This document shows, in pieces, positions 24,430 through 33,527 of a DNA stretch of 64,000 nucleotides; position 1 is the stretch's first letter, and each line of letters begins with the position of its first letter. The position numbers were made by a program, and so were the translations under genes. This stretch comes from an uncultured Coprococcus sp. (lineage in GTDB: Bacteria; Bacillota; Clostridia; Lachnospirales; Lachnospiraceae), in assembly GCA_934277375.1 (NCBI GenBank), contig CAKQTZ010000012.1, positions 1-64,000 of the forward strand, given 5' to 3'. Under the pieces are notes generated by a model that searched no databases, was not told the origin of the DNA, and saw only the letters and a list, made by a program, of their open reading frames with translations.

Positions 24430-24465
24430 AAAATAGGGACATGTCTGAAGGCTGCGACATGTCCC
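24430..24465 (-). terminator. Amidohydrolase gene terminator
   Basis: A perfect 10-bp stem GGGACATGTC/GACATGTCCC (24456-24465 with 24436-24445) is followed on the minus strand by TATTTTTG. It lies about 130 bases beyond the amidohydrolase stop codon; the intervening sequence shows no gene. Confidence 0.7.
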
Positions 24466-24597
24466 TGTGATCTCAAACTAGTGTATAACATCATACATTG
24501 GATCAAATGTATCATTATTGTGAGAAAATTCATTAATGTAATAAAAATGTAACACATTATTAAATTGATTGCAATAGTTATATTGCAAAAATCCACT

Positions 24598-25437
24598 TTA
24601 TATTCCAAGTAATGATGATGCATTCTCACTCATGATCTTGTCCTCATCATTTTCAGGCAAATTTAGTTTTTTAATATCCAAAACTGCCTGTGCCTGATCT
24701 GTCCAAGGACTGTCAGTTCCAAACAGAATGTGATCGGCTCCGTGTTTTTCTACTATAGTTCTGAACATATCACTACTCATAAGATTCCATCTGTGTGGGA
24801 CACCATCCCTGTACTGTATCTGTCCATATGAAAAAGCAGTATCAAAGTACACTTGTCTGCCACATAACCTGTCAAGCACATCCCCCCACATCTGCCAGCC
24901 ACCCATGTGAGCCAGCACCAATTTGTCAGGTGCAACTTCATCAAGCACCTCCTCAGCCATGGCTGGAGTGCAATGCACCACATCCGGAAGTCCTATATCT
25001 TGTCCCGCATGTGTGACAACTATAAGACCAAGTTCAGTTGCATAGCTTATTATCCTCTTATATCTTATATCGTTAAAAAATGCTCCCTGATAATCGGGAT
25101 GGAGCTTTATTCCCTTAAGTCCTTTATCACATACATCCCTGAGTATCTCCTTGTAATTATCATTTTCTGGGTGGATGCCTCCAAATGACCATATATGTGT
25201 CTCGTCAAATCTCTCATTCTCAGCTACTGCATATTCATTGATATGCTTATACTGTTTTGGTGATGTTGCAACCGGAAGGACTACTGACATATCAACATGT
25301 CTGGCCGCCATATCCTCCTCAAGGCCATTCAGAGTACCATCTGCCTGCGGTTTTGTTCCCGACCTTCCAGCAAGAAGCTCTACAGTCTTTGACGCTATCT
25401 TATCCGGATATGTATGCGTATGAAAATCTATTATCAT
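24598..25437 (-). CDS. Amidohydrolase family protein (amidohydrolase-2 type)
   Basis: A protein of 279 residues with a TIM-barrel metal hydrolase fold. 'IIDFHTHTYP' (2-11) gives the HxH, 'LKGIKLHPDYQG' (about 129-140) and 'LIVVTHAGQD' (about 160-169) supply further ligands, 'LVLAHMGGWQMWGD' (about 194-207) a His, and 'ILFGTDSPW' (about 242-250) the catalytic Asp. The family includes decarboxylases and hydrolases of small acids; the substrate is not evident. AGGAG precedes the ATG. It is a single gene with its own terminator. Confidence 0.82.
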   Translation of the reverse strand: MIIDFHTHTYPDKIASKTVELLAGRSGTKPQADGTLNGLEEDMAARHVDMSVVLPVATSPKQYKHINEYAVAENERFDETHIWSFGGIHPENDNYKEILRDVCDKGLKGIKLHPDYQGAFFNDIRYKRIISYATELGLIVVTHAGQDIGLPDVVHCTPAMAEEVLDEVAPDKLVLAHMGGWQMWGDVLDRLCGRQVYFDTAFSYGQIQYRDGVPHRWNLMSSDMFRTIVEKHGADHILFGTDSPWTDQAQAVLDIKKLNLPENDEDKIMSENASSLLGI

Positions 25438-25581
25438 ATTATTCTCTCCTGTATACCTGTGTATTAGCTGTGACAGCTGTGCAATTATACCACCCTGAAG
25501 GTATCTCTTCCATAATAGTGTTGAAAAACATCAATTTTTGGTTTATTTTATCATATAGGATTTTTACGATCAGGAGGTCTT

Positions 25582-26319
25582 ATGAGCAAAAGAAAAAAGA
25601 AAATGACTGTAAAGCAGCTCAGATCTCTGGTTGCTTTTCTCATCACCATAAACATAATCCTTGTGATCTGCATCCTTGTACTGGGATTCTTTCTGGCAAG
25701 GGCACGCAGCACAAACGGTGACACATCCATCATGCTAAAACGTGCAAATGACTCCTACACAGTTTGTGTGGATGCCGGTCATGGCGGAAGCGATGTCGGA
25801 GCCATCGGCCTTGACGGAAGCTACGAGAAAGACGACAACCTGAGAATTGCTTTAAAGGTCGCTGAGGCGCTGAGACAGAGCGGAGTTAACGTCATTATGC
25901 CCCGTGACGATGACAGCGACACAAAACTTGATTCTCGTTCCAAGATTGCAAATGAAGCAAAGGCTGATATCTTTGTATCACTTCATCGAAACTCCACTGC
26001 AAAGCCAAATACCACCAAGGGTATCGAGATATGGATCCACAGTTCCGGATCCGAGCGCAGTTATGCAGCCGCAGACGACATATTGAACAATCTGGACAAG
26101 GTGGGCATCACAGCAAACCGCGGTGTCCGTATAGGAACCCAGGGAGACAGCGATGATGATTATGCAGTGATCCGTGACACCGATATGACAAGCATGATCA
26201 TAGAGATGGGCTTTATGACAAGCCAGGACGATCTTGACTATTTTAATAAAAATATCGACAATTATGCCAAAGCGATATCAAACGGTATAGTTGAATGGCT
26301 GAACGAATATGTTGAATAA
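25582..26319 (+). CDS. N-acetylmuramoyl-L-alanine amidase (Amidase_3)
   Basis: A protein of 245 residues. A basic N-terminus (SKRKKK) and one transmembrane helix (about 17-40) act as anchor or uncleaved signal. The Amidase_3 domain covers about 55-240: 'VCVDAGHGGSDVGAIG' (first zinc His), a Glu ligand in 'SYEKDDNLRIALKVAEAL', 'ADIFVSLHRNS' (second His) and 'SMIIEMGFMTSQDDL' (catalytic Glu). It cleaves the stem peptide from peptidoglycan. CAGGAGG precedes the ATG. The gene is monocistronic and converges with the diguanylate cyclase gene at a long terminator. A sporulation (CwlD-like) or vegetative role cannot be separated. Confidence 0.9.
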   Translation: MSKRKKKMTVKQLRSLVAFLITINIILVICILVLGFFLARARSTNGDTSIMLKRANDSYTVCVDAGHGGSDVGAIGLDGSYEKDDNLRIALKVAEALRQSGVNVIMPRDDDSDTKLDSRSKIANEAKADIFVSLHRNSTAKPNTTKGIEIWIHSSGSERSYAAADDILNNLDKVGITANRGVRIGTQGDSDDDYAVIRDTDMTSMIIEMGFMTSQDDLDYFNKNIDNYAKAISNGIVEWLNEYVE

Positions 26320-26323
26320 CCCA

Positions 26324-26386
26324 GACAATAACAGAAAACCCTTACATCATATATATTATACGATGTAAGGGTTTTCTGTTATTGTC
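26324..26386. terminator. 25-bp perfect hairpin between converging genes
   Basis: Arms at 26324-26348 and 26362-26386 are perfectly complementary over 25 bp (GACAATAACAGAAAACCC... and its complement), with a 13-base AT loop. The A and T runs lie inside the stem rather than after it. It is the only candidate terminator for both converging genes. Confidence 0.75.
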
Positions 26387-26397
26387 CGTATTGCTGT

Positions 26398-27495
26398 CTA
26401 TTCACTTATGACTGTTCTGTTTCGTCCAGACTCTTTTGCCTTGTACAGCGCTGAGTCGGCTCTGTTAAACCATGCCTTAGAGCTCTCACCCCTGGCATAC
26501 TCAGCCACACCACAACTGCAGGTTATTCCATCTTTATTCATAAAATGGAAATAATAACACCTGAACTCAGTTCTGATATCCTCAACAACATTCATAACTG
26601 TAGACAGTTCCACGTCATGGAACAATATAACAAACTCCTCGCCGCCATATCTAAATGCAAGTCCCATATCCTTGGACTTATCTTTCATCATCTTACAAAA
26701 CTCCTTGATAACTATATCACCGTTACTGTGTCCGTAAGTATCATTTACCTCTTTGAAATGATCTATATCGAATATAGCCACATACGACTTTGCGCCTGTC
26801 TGTTCTACGTTCTCTATCTCTTTCTCCAGACTGTCCTCAAATGATCTTCTGTTATAAAGCCCTGTCATAGGATCTATCATCAATTCACTCATGAGTGTGA
26901 CCTGCCTGTTGTAGCTGCCTGTTATAGAACTCATAAGCGCTTTTGTATGTGTGTTGACTATAATCACCATCACACATAAAAGAATGATCAAAAAAAGAAA
27001 TAGGCTGAGCACTCCGACCCAGTTAAGCCCCGCCACACTGCCAGCGAACTCAAAATGATATCTCACCATATCAATTGTGGTAAGTATCGTCACCGCAACA
27101 CCAGACCATATTGTGAGTGACTGATCCGCAAACAATGCCGTGGCAACTATGGTTATGCTTGGCAACATGATGAGCGGCAAAATAGAATAATATGTAAATG
27201 ATATAACGCCTATAGACACGAATATTAATCCTATGACCACATAATTTTTCTTCTCATTCGACATGTTGTCCGCTTTTATCATAAAGTAACATACCACCAG
27301 TGTGATGATCTGTATGACCACAGGAACAAAGATGTATTCCAGCATATAAAGTCCACTGCCTATGTTCTTTGACACCCTGTGAACTCCAAATAATATCCAT
27401 GAAAGCGCAAATGTCATGGCGCATATAGCAATGACCGTCCGCCATACCAACAACTGCCATCTCGCTTCTATATCCTCTTTGTACATATCATTCAT
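26398..27495 (-). CDS. Membrane-bound GGDEF diguanylate cyclase
   Basis: A protein of 365 residues. Six transmembrane helices fill about residues 10-190. A GGDEF domain follows (about 200-362), with 'DPMTGLYNRRSFEDSL', 'IFDIDHFKEVNDTYGHSNGD' and the active-site loop 'RYGGEEFVILFH'. It should make cyclic di-GMP. The inhibitory I-site RxxD is absent (the position reads K-D-M-G), so product feedback through that site is unlikely. The start is uncertain: ATG at 27495 has GGGG 10 bases upstream; ATG at 27531 is also in frame. The membrane domain has no recognised ligand. Confidence 0.88.
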   Translation of the reverse strand: MNDMYKEDIEARWQLLVWRTVIAICAMTFALSWILFGVHRVSKNIGSGLYMLEYIFVPVVIQIITLVVCYFMIKADNMSNEKKNYVVIGLIFVSIGVISFTYYSILPLIMLPSITIVATALFADQSLTIWSGVAVTILTTIDMVRYHFEFAGSVAGLNWVGVLSLFLFLIILLCVMVIIVNTHTKALMSSITGSYNRQVTLMSELMIDPMTGLYNRRSFEDSLEKEIENVEQTGAKSYVAIFDIDHFKEVNDTYGHSNGDIVIKEFCKMMKDKSKDMGLAFRYGGEEFVILFHDVELSTVMNVVEDIRTEFRCYYFHFMNKDGITCSCGVAEYARGESSKAWFNRADSALYKAKESGRNRTVISE

Positions 27496-27572
27496 ATCAT
27501 TGGTACCCCACGTACATATATTTGTATACATTTTACCATATATGCTCCTGTATTTCCATCATAAATACATAA

Positions 27573-27602
27573 AAGGCGGAACTTTTTAACAAATTCCGCC
27601 TT
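27573..27602 (-). terminator. iorAB terminator
   Basis: On the minus strand AAGGCGGAA (27594-27602) pairs perfectly with TTCCGCCTT (27573-27581) and is followed by TTATG. It lies 20 bases beyond the iorB stop. Confidence 0.8.
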
Positions 27603-27622
27603 GATTTTATACGAATTTTACA

Positions 27623-28192
27623 TTACAGATTATATCCAACCTCAAATGCCTCAAGATTCTTCTCAACTGTCTTAGGTGGGACAGTGTTCCTGATGACATC
27701 AACCCATGCATCATGAGAGAAATCCATGTGCTGTGCTGCAATTCCTATGATTACTGTATTGAATACCTTGTTGTTGCCAAGCTTCTTTGCCTCATCCATG
27801 GCATCCACTGAGATGACCTTGTACTTGCCGCTGAGCTCCTCGATGATTCCATCAGGATACTGTGCAGCACCTGTAACTACAGTAATAGGATCTATTCTCT
27901 GGTCGTTGACAATGATAACTCCATCCTTCTTCAGGAAGTGTGCATATCTAAGCGCCTCAAGTCTCTCAAATGCTATAAGCACATCTGCACAGCCCTCTTC
28001 AACGATAGGCTCATTGACCTTCTCGCCATATCTTACGTATGTAACAACACTTCCACCTCTCTGGCTCATTCCGTGAACCTCTGAGAGCTTGACATCATAT
28101 CCTGCTGCCGTAGTGATTCCACCGAGTATACGACTTGTGAGAAGTGTTCCCTGTCCGCCTACGCCGACGATCATAATATTTTTTGTCTCCAT
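27623..28192 (-). CDS. iorB: Indolepyruvate:ferredoxin oxidoreductase, beta subunit
   Basis: A protein of 189 residues, the gamma-type domain of 2-oxoacid:ferredoxin oxidoreductases. It begins 'IMIVGVGGQGTLLTSRILGG' (6-25, glycine-rich) and has 'VKLSEVHGMSQRGGSVVTYVRYG', the typical MSQRGG motif. It works with IorA to convert arylpyruvates to arylacetyl-CoA, passing electrons to ferredoxin. The ATG at 28192 is 2 bases after the iorA stop, with GGGAGGAG inside the end of iorA, so the two are coupled. Confidence 0.93.
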   Translation of the reverse strand: METKNIMIVGVGGQGTLLTSRILGGITTAAGYDVKLSEVHGMSQRGGSVVTYVRYGEKVNEPIVEEGCADVLIAFERLEALRYAHFLKKDGVIIVNDQRIDPITVVTGAAQYPDGIIEELSGKYKVISVDAMDEAKKLGNNKVFNTVIIGIAAQHMDFSHDAWVDVIRNTVPPKTVEKNLEAFEVGYNL

Positions 28193-28194
28193 GA

Positions 28195-29937
28195 TTAGAA
28201 CTCCTCCCTTTCTATAGCATCGAACTTGCATCGCTTCATGCACAATCCGCAGCCTGTACAGAGTGTGTCATCTATACGGATGGTTCCATCCTCCTGCCTG
28301 ATAACTGCAGGGCATCCTGGCTTTAAGCACATACCACACTTCTTACACTTCTCAGGTATTGCTTTGCATCTTCCTGTTATCTTAGTCGTCTTTAAGAGTA
28401 CACAAGGTGACTTTGTGATGATGACTGATACCTCATCCTTTGCTGTCTCCTCCTTGATGAGCTTCTTAAGACCTTCTATATCAAAGGCATTTATCTCATG
28501 GACATTCTGGATTCCCAGTGCCTTGCAGAGATTGTAAATATCAATGGCGTATGTAGGATCTCCCATCAGTGTCTTACCTGTTGCGGCGTGATCCTGATGT
28601 CCTGTCATACCTGTTGTCGAGTTATCAAGTATGATGACTGTTCCTGTGCTCTGGTTGTATACCATGTTCATGAGTGAGTTCACACCTGTGTGAAGGAATG
28701 TTGAATCACCTATGACTGCAACCCAGTTCTTGATGTAATCCTTGCCCTTTGCCTTCTCCATTCCATGAAGGGTTGAGATTGATGAACCCATGCAGACTGT
28801 TGTGTCAATAACGCTGAGTGGTGCAACAGCTCCAAGTGTGTAACATCCGATATCTCCTGCTGCGTGGATCTTCAGCTCTGAGAGAACTGAGAATACACTT
28901 CTGTGTGGGCAGCCAGGACAGAGGATAGGTGGTCTTGCTGGAACCTGAGCAGCCTCAGCAGTCTCAATCTTCTCGCCGAGGAGCTTCTCTCTGAGCATGT
29001 TTGCACTGTACTCACCCTGAACTGTGAGCAGGTCTTTACCGACTGCATCTATACCCCATGCTCTCACCTGAGTCTCGATATGTGGCTCAAGCTCCTCTAT
29101 GACATATACCTTGTCAACCTGTGCACAGAAGTCCTCGATCATCTTTCTTGGGAGAGGATTTACCATACCTAGCTTTAAGACTGATGCGTTTGGCATAGCC
29201 TCTCTCACATACTGATAAGGGATACCACTGGTGATGACACCCACGCTCTTGTCCCTCATCTCAACTCTGTTGATCGGCATGTCAGCTCCGTCTGCTGCCA
29301 TGTCCTTGAGTCTCTGCTCTACAAATACATGACGTGGTATAGCATTACCAGGCATCATGACGTATTTCTTTATGTTTCTCTCATATGGCTTATCAGCGAT
29401 CTCTTCTCTATCGCAAAGCTCTACAACACCCTGTGAGTGTGAAAGTCTTGTGGTTGTACGGAGCATTACAGGAGTATCATACTTCTCACTCAGCTCAAAT
29501 GCATACTTTGTGAAATCCTTTGCCTCCTGGCTGTCTGATGGCTCAACTACAGGGATCATGGCTGTTCTTGCAACAAGTCTTGAATCCTGCTCGTTCTGTG
29601 ATGAGTACATTCCAGGATCGTCCGCTGCAACAAGTACCATACCTCCGTTCACACCTGTGTATGCTGCTGTGAACAGTGGATCTGATGCCACATTCACACC
29701 TACGTGCTTCATCGACACTATGGATCTCACGCCTGCAAATGATGCACCGATGGCTACCTCTGTGGCAACCTTCTCATTCGGTGACCACTCTGAATATATG
29801 TTCCCTTTGTACTGCACCATGTTCTCACTGATCTCTGTACTTGGTGTTCCAGGATATGCCGCTGACACCTTGACACCCGCTTCATAACAGCCTCTGGCGA
29901 TGGCTGCGTTACCAAGCATAATCTTCTTCTCGCCCAT
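28195..29937 (-). CDS. iorA: Indolepyruvate:ferredoxin oxidoreductase, alpha subunit
   Basis: A protein of 580 residues. It has an N-terminal pyrimidine-binding domain ('AYPGTPSTEISE' near 24-35), a central domain, a TPP-binding domain (about 330-520, 'CPGCPHRSVF', and the GD...N metal motif in 'VIGDSTFLHTGVNSLMNM') and a C-terminal ferredoxin-like part with two 4Fe-4S sets ('CKKCGMCLKPGC' and 'CTGCGLCMKRC'). Oxidative decarboxylation of indolepyruvate and other arylpyruvates supports amino acid catabolism. It forms an operon with iorB. GGAAGGG precedes the ATG. Confidence 0.95.
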   Translation of the reverse strand: MGEKKIMLGNAAIARGCYEAGVKVSAAYPGTPSTEISENMVQYKGNIYSEWSPNEKVATEVAIGASFAGVRSIVSMKHVGVNVASDPLFTAAYTGVNGGMVLVAADDPGMYSSQNEQDSRLVARTAMIPVVEPSDSQEAKDFTKYAFELSEKYDTPVMLRTTTRLSHSQGVVELCDREEIADKPYERNIKKYVMMPGNAIPRHVFVEQRLKDMAADGADMPINRVEMRDKSVGVITSGIPYQYVREAMPNASVLKLGMVNPLPRKMIEDFCAQVDKVYVIEELEPHIETQVRAWGIDAVGKDLLTVQGEYSANMLREKLLGEKIETAEAAQVPARPPILCPGCPHRSVFSVLSELKIHAAGDIGCYTLGAVAPLSVIDTTVCMGSSISTLHGMEKAKGKDYIKNWVAVIGDSTFLHTGVNSLMNMVYNQSTGTVIILDNSTTGMTGHQDHAATGKTLMGDPTYAIDIYNLCKALGIQNVHEINAFDIEGLKKLIKEETAKDEVSVIITKSPCVLLKTTKITGRCKAIPEKCKKCGMCLKPGCPAVIRQEDGTIRIDDTLCTGCGLCMKRCKFDAIEREEF

Positions 29938-30097
29938 GAATCTTACCCTTCCTGTCTATTTATTGATATTTTTAATTTATCTCGTCTAATAAGACACTCT
30001 AATTTGCTATTATACAAGAATTATCAATAAAAAGAAAGTGTTTTATACAATGTGATACCATCGACTTATTTAACTACAATTCCTATCGTCATTTTTA

Positions 30098-31963
30098 CTA
30101 ACCTTTGATCTTCTGAGTCTGACGTACCATATCTGCAAAATCCTGCCACTGCATATCTATAATGTCATCACTGTCGGATGAACTTCCCGTCTTTCCACTA
30201 ACCAGTGACAGAACCATATCAAGATCTGCTGTTCCCGCGTACTCACTGTTTTTGAGGAGCATGCCATAGGCCGCCACAGCGCTTGCCGCACACATGTCAG
30301 CGGACATTTCGCTGCTATAGCTGTCGGTATTTACCACACAACTCACCAGAGTGCTCTTATCCCCATCTGGCTCTTTATACCTTATGTTAACTGTCGCAAG
30401 CTCACTTGCGTAGTCCTCTTCGCTATCTGTCTTATCCTGACCTTCTTGTGATGCAGCCCCTGGTGTATTGACCTGATTGGAATTCTGTCCATATTTGTGA
30501 TTGGCCACAGGCAGTTCAAAGTCAGAATCCGCAGACACTATCTCATAGAGTGCCGTCACCATATGTCCCGCACCTATCTCGCCGCCGTCCACCGCATCAT
30601 TTGCAAAATCCGCATCCGCAAGAGCACGATTCTCATAGCCTATCTGTCTGTAGCCCTTTACATTTGCCGGGTTGAACTCTATCTGGAATTTCACATCCTT
30701 GGCAACGGTGTTCAGTGTGCCGCCCATCTCGTCAACCAGCACCTTCTTTGCCTCATATGCAGAATCTATAAAAGCATAATTTCCGTCACCGTTATCCGCA
30801 AGAGCCTCAAGCTTGTTGTCCTTCAAATTGTCCGTTCCAAACCCAAGCACGCTGAGAAAAATGTTGTTTTCCTTCTTCTCCTCTGTTATCAGATCCACAA
30901 GATCGCTTTCGCTGGTCAGACCCACGTTCAAGTCCCCATCTGTCGCAAGTATGACGCGGTTATTCCCTCCATCTATGAAGTTTTTCTCAGCCAGCTCATA
31001 AGCTGTGATTATGGCATCACCGCCGTTGGTGCACCCCTCGGCTGTCATACTTGAAAGTGCCTCATTTATCGTGTACTGCTCTGAACCGGATGTGCCCGAG
31101 AGCACCACTGTGTCCTCACCCGCATAAGTCACTATGCTCACCCTGTCGTTCTCATCCAGATTCTCCGCCAGCATGGCAAATGACTGCTGCACAAGAGGGA
31201 GCTTATTGTCATCGTACATGGATCCCGAGGTGTCGATCAGGAACACCAGATTTGAAGGCTTCTTATCCCCGAAATCTATCTCGTCTGTGTTGATCCCCAC
31301 CATCATAAGCTTTGTGTCCTTGTTCCACGGACAGTCCGAATATTCTGTGTATATAGAGAACTTCTCTCCGTCCTCAGGCTTCTTTCTGTAGTCATAAGTA
31401 AAATAGTTCAACATCTCCTCTATTCTCACCGCTCCGTCAGGTGGGAGACTGCCTGAATCTATATATGACCTGACGTTGCTGTAGGATGCCGTATCCCTGT
31501 CTGCCGCAAATGTGGAGAGTGGTCTGTCTGCTGTGGACACAAATCCATTCTCTGTCATGCTGTCATATTCCCTTGTATCATAAGTAATCCCTGTATACAT
31601 GCCATTAGAAGTATCTGACGCCACAGCTGTATCCCCAGCGGTGGTTGCTACGTCACAACATTCCTCCTCGTACATAACAGAATTTGACATGTTGTCAAAT
31701 AAACTATTCCAGCCATCGTCCTGCAGTGACTCCTTTCTTCGCTGGTTTTCTTTATCCCTGTACTTTTCTGCAATCCCTGCTATCTCTGTCCTGTCCTTCT
31801 TTTCACCAGTCTCTGCCTTATTGCCATTTTGTTTTTCAAGACTTGTACCTCCTCCATCTACTGCATCGCCATGACCGCAGCCCGTAAGTCCGCCTGCCAT
31901 CATAACCCCCGCCATAACCGCACATATAGATCTTGCAAATATTTTTGAATTGTATTTCATCAT
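30098..31963 (-). CDS. VWA domain lipoprotein (YfbK-like)
   Basis: A protein of 621 residues. It starts with a signal peptide and lipobox (L-T-G-C near residue 28), so it should be a membrane-anchored lipoprotein. A family-specific N-terminal region precedes the VWA domain (about 225-400), which has the MIDAS motif D-T-S-G-S in 'FLIDTSGSMYDD' and the later 'VILATDGDLNVG'. The C-terminus matches the DUF3520-type region of YfbK proteins. The ATG at 31963 has GGAGGG upstream. It lies 143 bases after the anti-sigma gene and has its own promoter-like element, shared with the sigma operon. A stress-related envelope role is inferred. Confidence 0.85.
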   Translation of the reverse strand: MMKYNSKIFARSICAVMAGVMMAGGLTGCGHGDAVDGGGTSLEKQNGNKAETGEKKDRTEIAGIAEKYRDKENQRRKESLQDDGWNSLFDNMSNSVMYEEECCDVATTAGDTAVASDTSNGMYTGITYDTREYDSMTENGFVSTADRPLSTFAADRDTASYSNVRSYIDSGSLPPDGAVRIEEMLNYFTYDYRKKPEDGEKFSIYTEYSDCPWNKDTKLMMVGINTDEIDFGDKKPSNLVFLIDTSGSMYDDNKLPLVQQSFAMLAENLDENDRVSIVTYAGEDTVVLSGTSGSEQYTINEALSSMTAEGCTNGGDAIITAYELAEKNFIDGGNNRVILATDGDLNVGLTSESDLVDLITEEKKENNIFLSVLGFGTDNLKDNKLEALADNGDGNYAFIDSAYEAKKVLVDEMGGTLNTVAKDVKFQIEFNPANVKGYRQIGYENRALADADFANDAVDGGEIGAGHMVTALYEIVSADSDFELPVANHKYGQNSNQVNTPGAASQEGQDKTDSEEDYASELATVNIRYKEPDGDKSTLVSCVVNTDSYSSEMSADMCAASAVAAYGMLLKNSEYAGTADLDMVLSLVSGKTGSSSDSDDIIDMQWQDFADMVRQTQKIKG

Positions 31964-32014
31964 AAAATCCCTCCGTAATATGAATTTCAAGCTGCCTGTC
32001 AAGCTTTATATCAT

Positions 32015-32046
32015 ATATACGAAGGGATTCTCATTTTTTTATGGTA
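32015..32046 (-). promoter_or_regulatory. Putative ECF-type promoter of the VWA gene
   Basis: On the minus strand TACCATAA (32039-32046), 17 bp, CGTATAT (32015-32021). The same two boxes occur upstream of the sigma operon. CGTA is a usual -10 core for ECF sigma factors. The predicted start is about 45 bases before the VWA ATG. Confidence 0.5.
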
Positions 32047-32106
32047 AAATCTGTATTTAAGTTACCTCTTTCACGAAATAAGTTTTCTTTTCTGTTTTTG
32101 GATATG

Positions 32107-32919
32107 CTAATCTGCTCTCTCAAATCTGTACCAGTTGCCCTCAACCTTCACTATGAGGCTGCCGTCATCGCACACTACATAGGCTGAGTTCTTAGATGGA
32201 TTCCTGTCAAAGTTGACCTCACCATCATTTGCCGGCGTGCCATCGGTGTAGCTTTCTGCGTAGAACACATTGCTCTCATCCACGCTATCCGCCTCAACCA
32301 TGTCGTATGTGTCCTTGTAAAGCACGCCACTGACCATGATCATCGGTGCGTAGTCTCCCGGGGCTTCATCCTGATACTCCTGACTTTTCTGGATGACAAA
32401 ACTTTCTGGAGCACTGTCGGACATCTGCGCATCGTTACTTTGTGTCTCATCCGCCGGTGCCGCATCACGTTCAGCATCACTTTCAGCCACCATGTCGCTG
32501 TCGCCTGCGTTCTCATCAGAAGCCAACATCGCACTGTTTTCCTGCACAGACTTTTCATTTGCTGTTTTTCGGCTGTTTCTCAGCGGCCCGGCTATTATCA
32601 GTACACACACCACGGCAGCGGCCACAAGACCTGATATGATCTGCGCCGTTTTCCTGTTCTTGCCTTTATTATGAAGTATCTTATCACCATCTTCTCTGCC
32701 AATTCTTATATCTGTGACTTTCACGGCTGCAGTTCTGTTTTCTGCAGTTATTCCATCCTCGTGTACTTCATGTCTGCCCACCAGCTCTTTATCCTGCGTT
32801 CTCTGCGCATCCACAGCATCAAGTCCAGCTTCTATCCTGCCCCAGAGATCAGGTGCAGCCATATTCTCTATATATTTATCAGCTGTTTCTTTTTCCAGTT
32901 CGTCCTCATGTCTGCTCAT
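32107..32919 (-). CDS. Probable membrane anti-sigma factor
   Basis: A protein of 270 residues. The N-terminal 95 residues are charged and cytoplasmic ('SRHEDELEKETADKYIENM'), one transmembrane helix follows (about 93-113), then an acidic extracytoplasmic region with a small C-terminal domain ('AYVVCDDGSLIVKVEGNWYRF'). No zinc-binding HxxxCxxC is visible, so it is not of the ZAS type. Its start overlaps the sigma stop as ATGA, with GAGGAGG before the ATG at 32919. This coupling is the main reason for the anti-sigma assignment; the sequence itself is not diagnostic. Confidence 0.65.
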   Translation of the reverse strand: MSRHEDELEKETADKYIENMAAPDLWGRIEAGLDAVDAQRTQDKELVGRHEVHEDGITAENRTAAVKVTDIRIGREDGDKILHNKGKNRKTAQIISGLVAAAVVCVLIIAGPLRNSRKTANEKSVQENSAMLASDENAGDSDMVAESDAERDAAPADETQSNDAQMSDSAPESFVIQKSQEYQDEAPGDYAPMIMVSGVLYKDTYDMVEADSVDESNVFYAESYTDGTPANDGEVNFDRNPSKNSAYVVCDDGSLIVKVEGNWYRFERAD

Positions 32920-33434
32920 AGTCTGCACCTCCTCAGTTTATTGATCGCACTGTTGTAAAGCCACGTGACTGTTCCCATGGGCTTTCCAACTATATCTGAT
33001 ATCTCTTTGAAGGTAAATCCTCCAGCCACCTTCATATCCACTATCTCACGCTCATCTGGTTTAAGTGACTCCATGGCTTTCCTCAGTGCCACACTGTTCA
33101 CAACCTGTTCCTCCATGCTGCCGCTCTGCCCGGTCTCCGGAATCTCATCCACCAGAGCCTCCCGGTCTATCTTCCTAATCCTGTCCACCGCCATATTTCT
33201 GGCTATCGTGACCAGCCATCTCCTGTGTCCATTTCCTGGCTTGTAATTTCCAGCGATGCTGTACAGCTTAATGAAAAATTCAGACGTCACATCCTCCGAC
33301 TCCTCCCGCTGACCTATGGTGTCGTACACCACTGCATATATGAGCTTCAGATAAGCATCATATATATGCCGCAGGCTGTCCCTGTCACCCACTGCCATCG
33401 CAGACATACACTGCTCAAACTCTTTGTCTGTCAT
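32916..33434 (-). CDS. ECF-type RNA polymerase sigma factor
   Basis: A protein of 172 residues. Region 2 covers about 10-80 ('YDAYLKLIYAVVYDTIGQREESEDVTSEFFIKLY', split as helices, then 'RRWLVTIARNMAVDRIRK'). Region 4 covers about 112-168 ('LKPDEREIVDMKVAGGFTFKEISDIVG', 'PMGTVTWLYNSAINKLRR'). There is no region 1 or 3, as expected of an ECF factor. It should direct transcription of its own operon and the VWA gene. GGAGGGAG lies upstream of the ATG. It is followed with a 4-base overlap by the anti-sigma gene. Confidence 0.92.
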   Translation of the reverse strand: MTDKEFEQCMSAMAVGDRDSLRHIYDAYLKLIYAVVYDTIGQREESEDVTSEFFIKLYSIAGNYKPGNGHRRWLVTIARNMAVDRIRKIDREALVDEIPETGQSGSMEEQVVNSVALRKAMESLKPDEREIVDMKVAGGFTFKEISDIVGKPMGTVTWLYNSAINKLRRCRL

Positions 33435-33462
33435 AACTTGTTATAGCTCCCTCCTCATGATA

Positions 33463-33493
33463 ATATACGTTTTGTCTATCATTTATTATGGTA
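33463..33493 (-). promoter_or_regulatory. Putative autoregulated ECF promoter
   Basis: On the minus strand TACCATAA (33486-33493), 16 bp, CGTATAT (33463-33469), with a predicted start about 22 bases before the sigma ATG. It matches the element upstream of the VWA gene in both boxes. Confidence 0.5.
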
Positions 33494-33527
33494 CTTTTTA
33501 ATCTTCTAGATCTCTGTGAGCAAGGCA

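Noticed and set aside
24436..24465. Second tRNA or small RNA after tRNA-Gln
   Set aside because: The strong stem GGGACATGTC/GACATGTCCC has no cloverleaf and is better explained as the terminator of the facing amidohydrolase gene.
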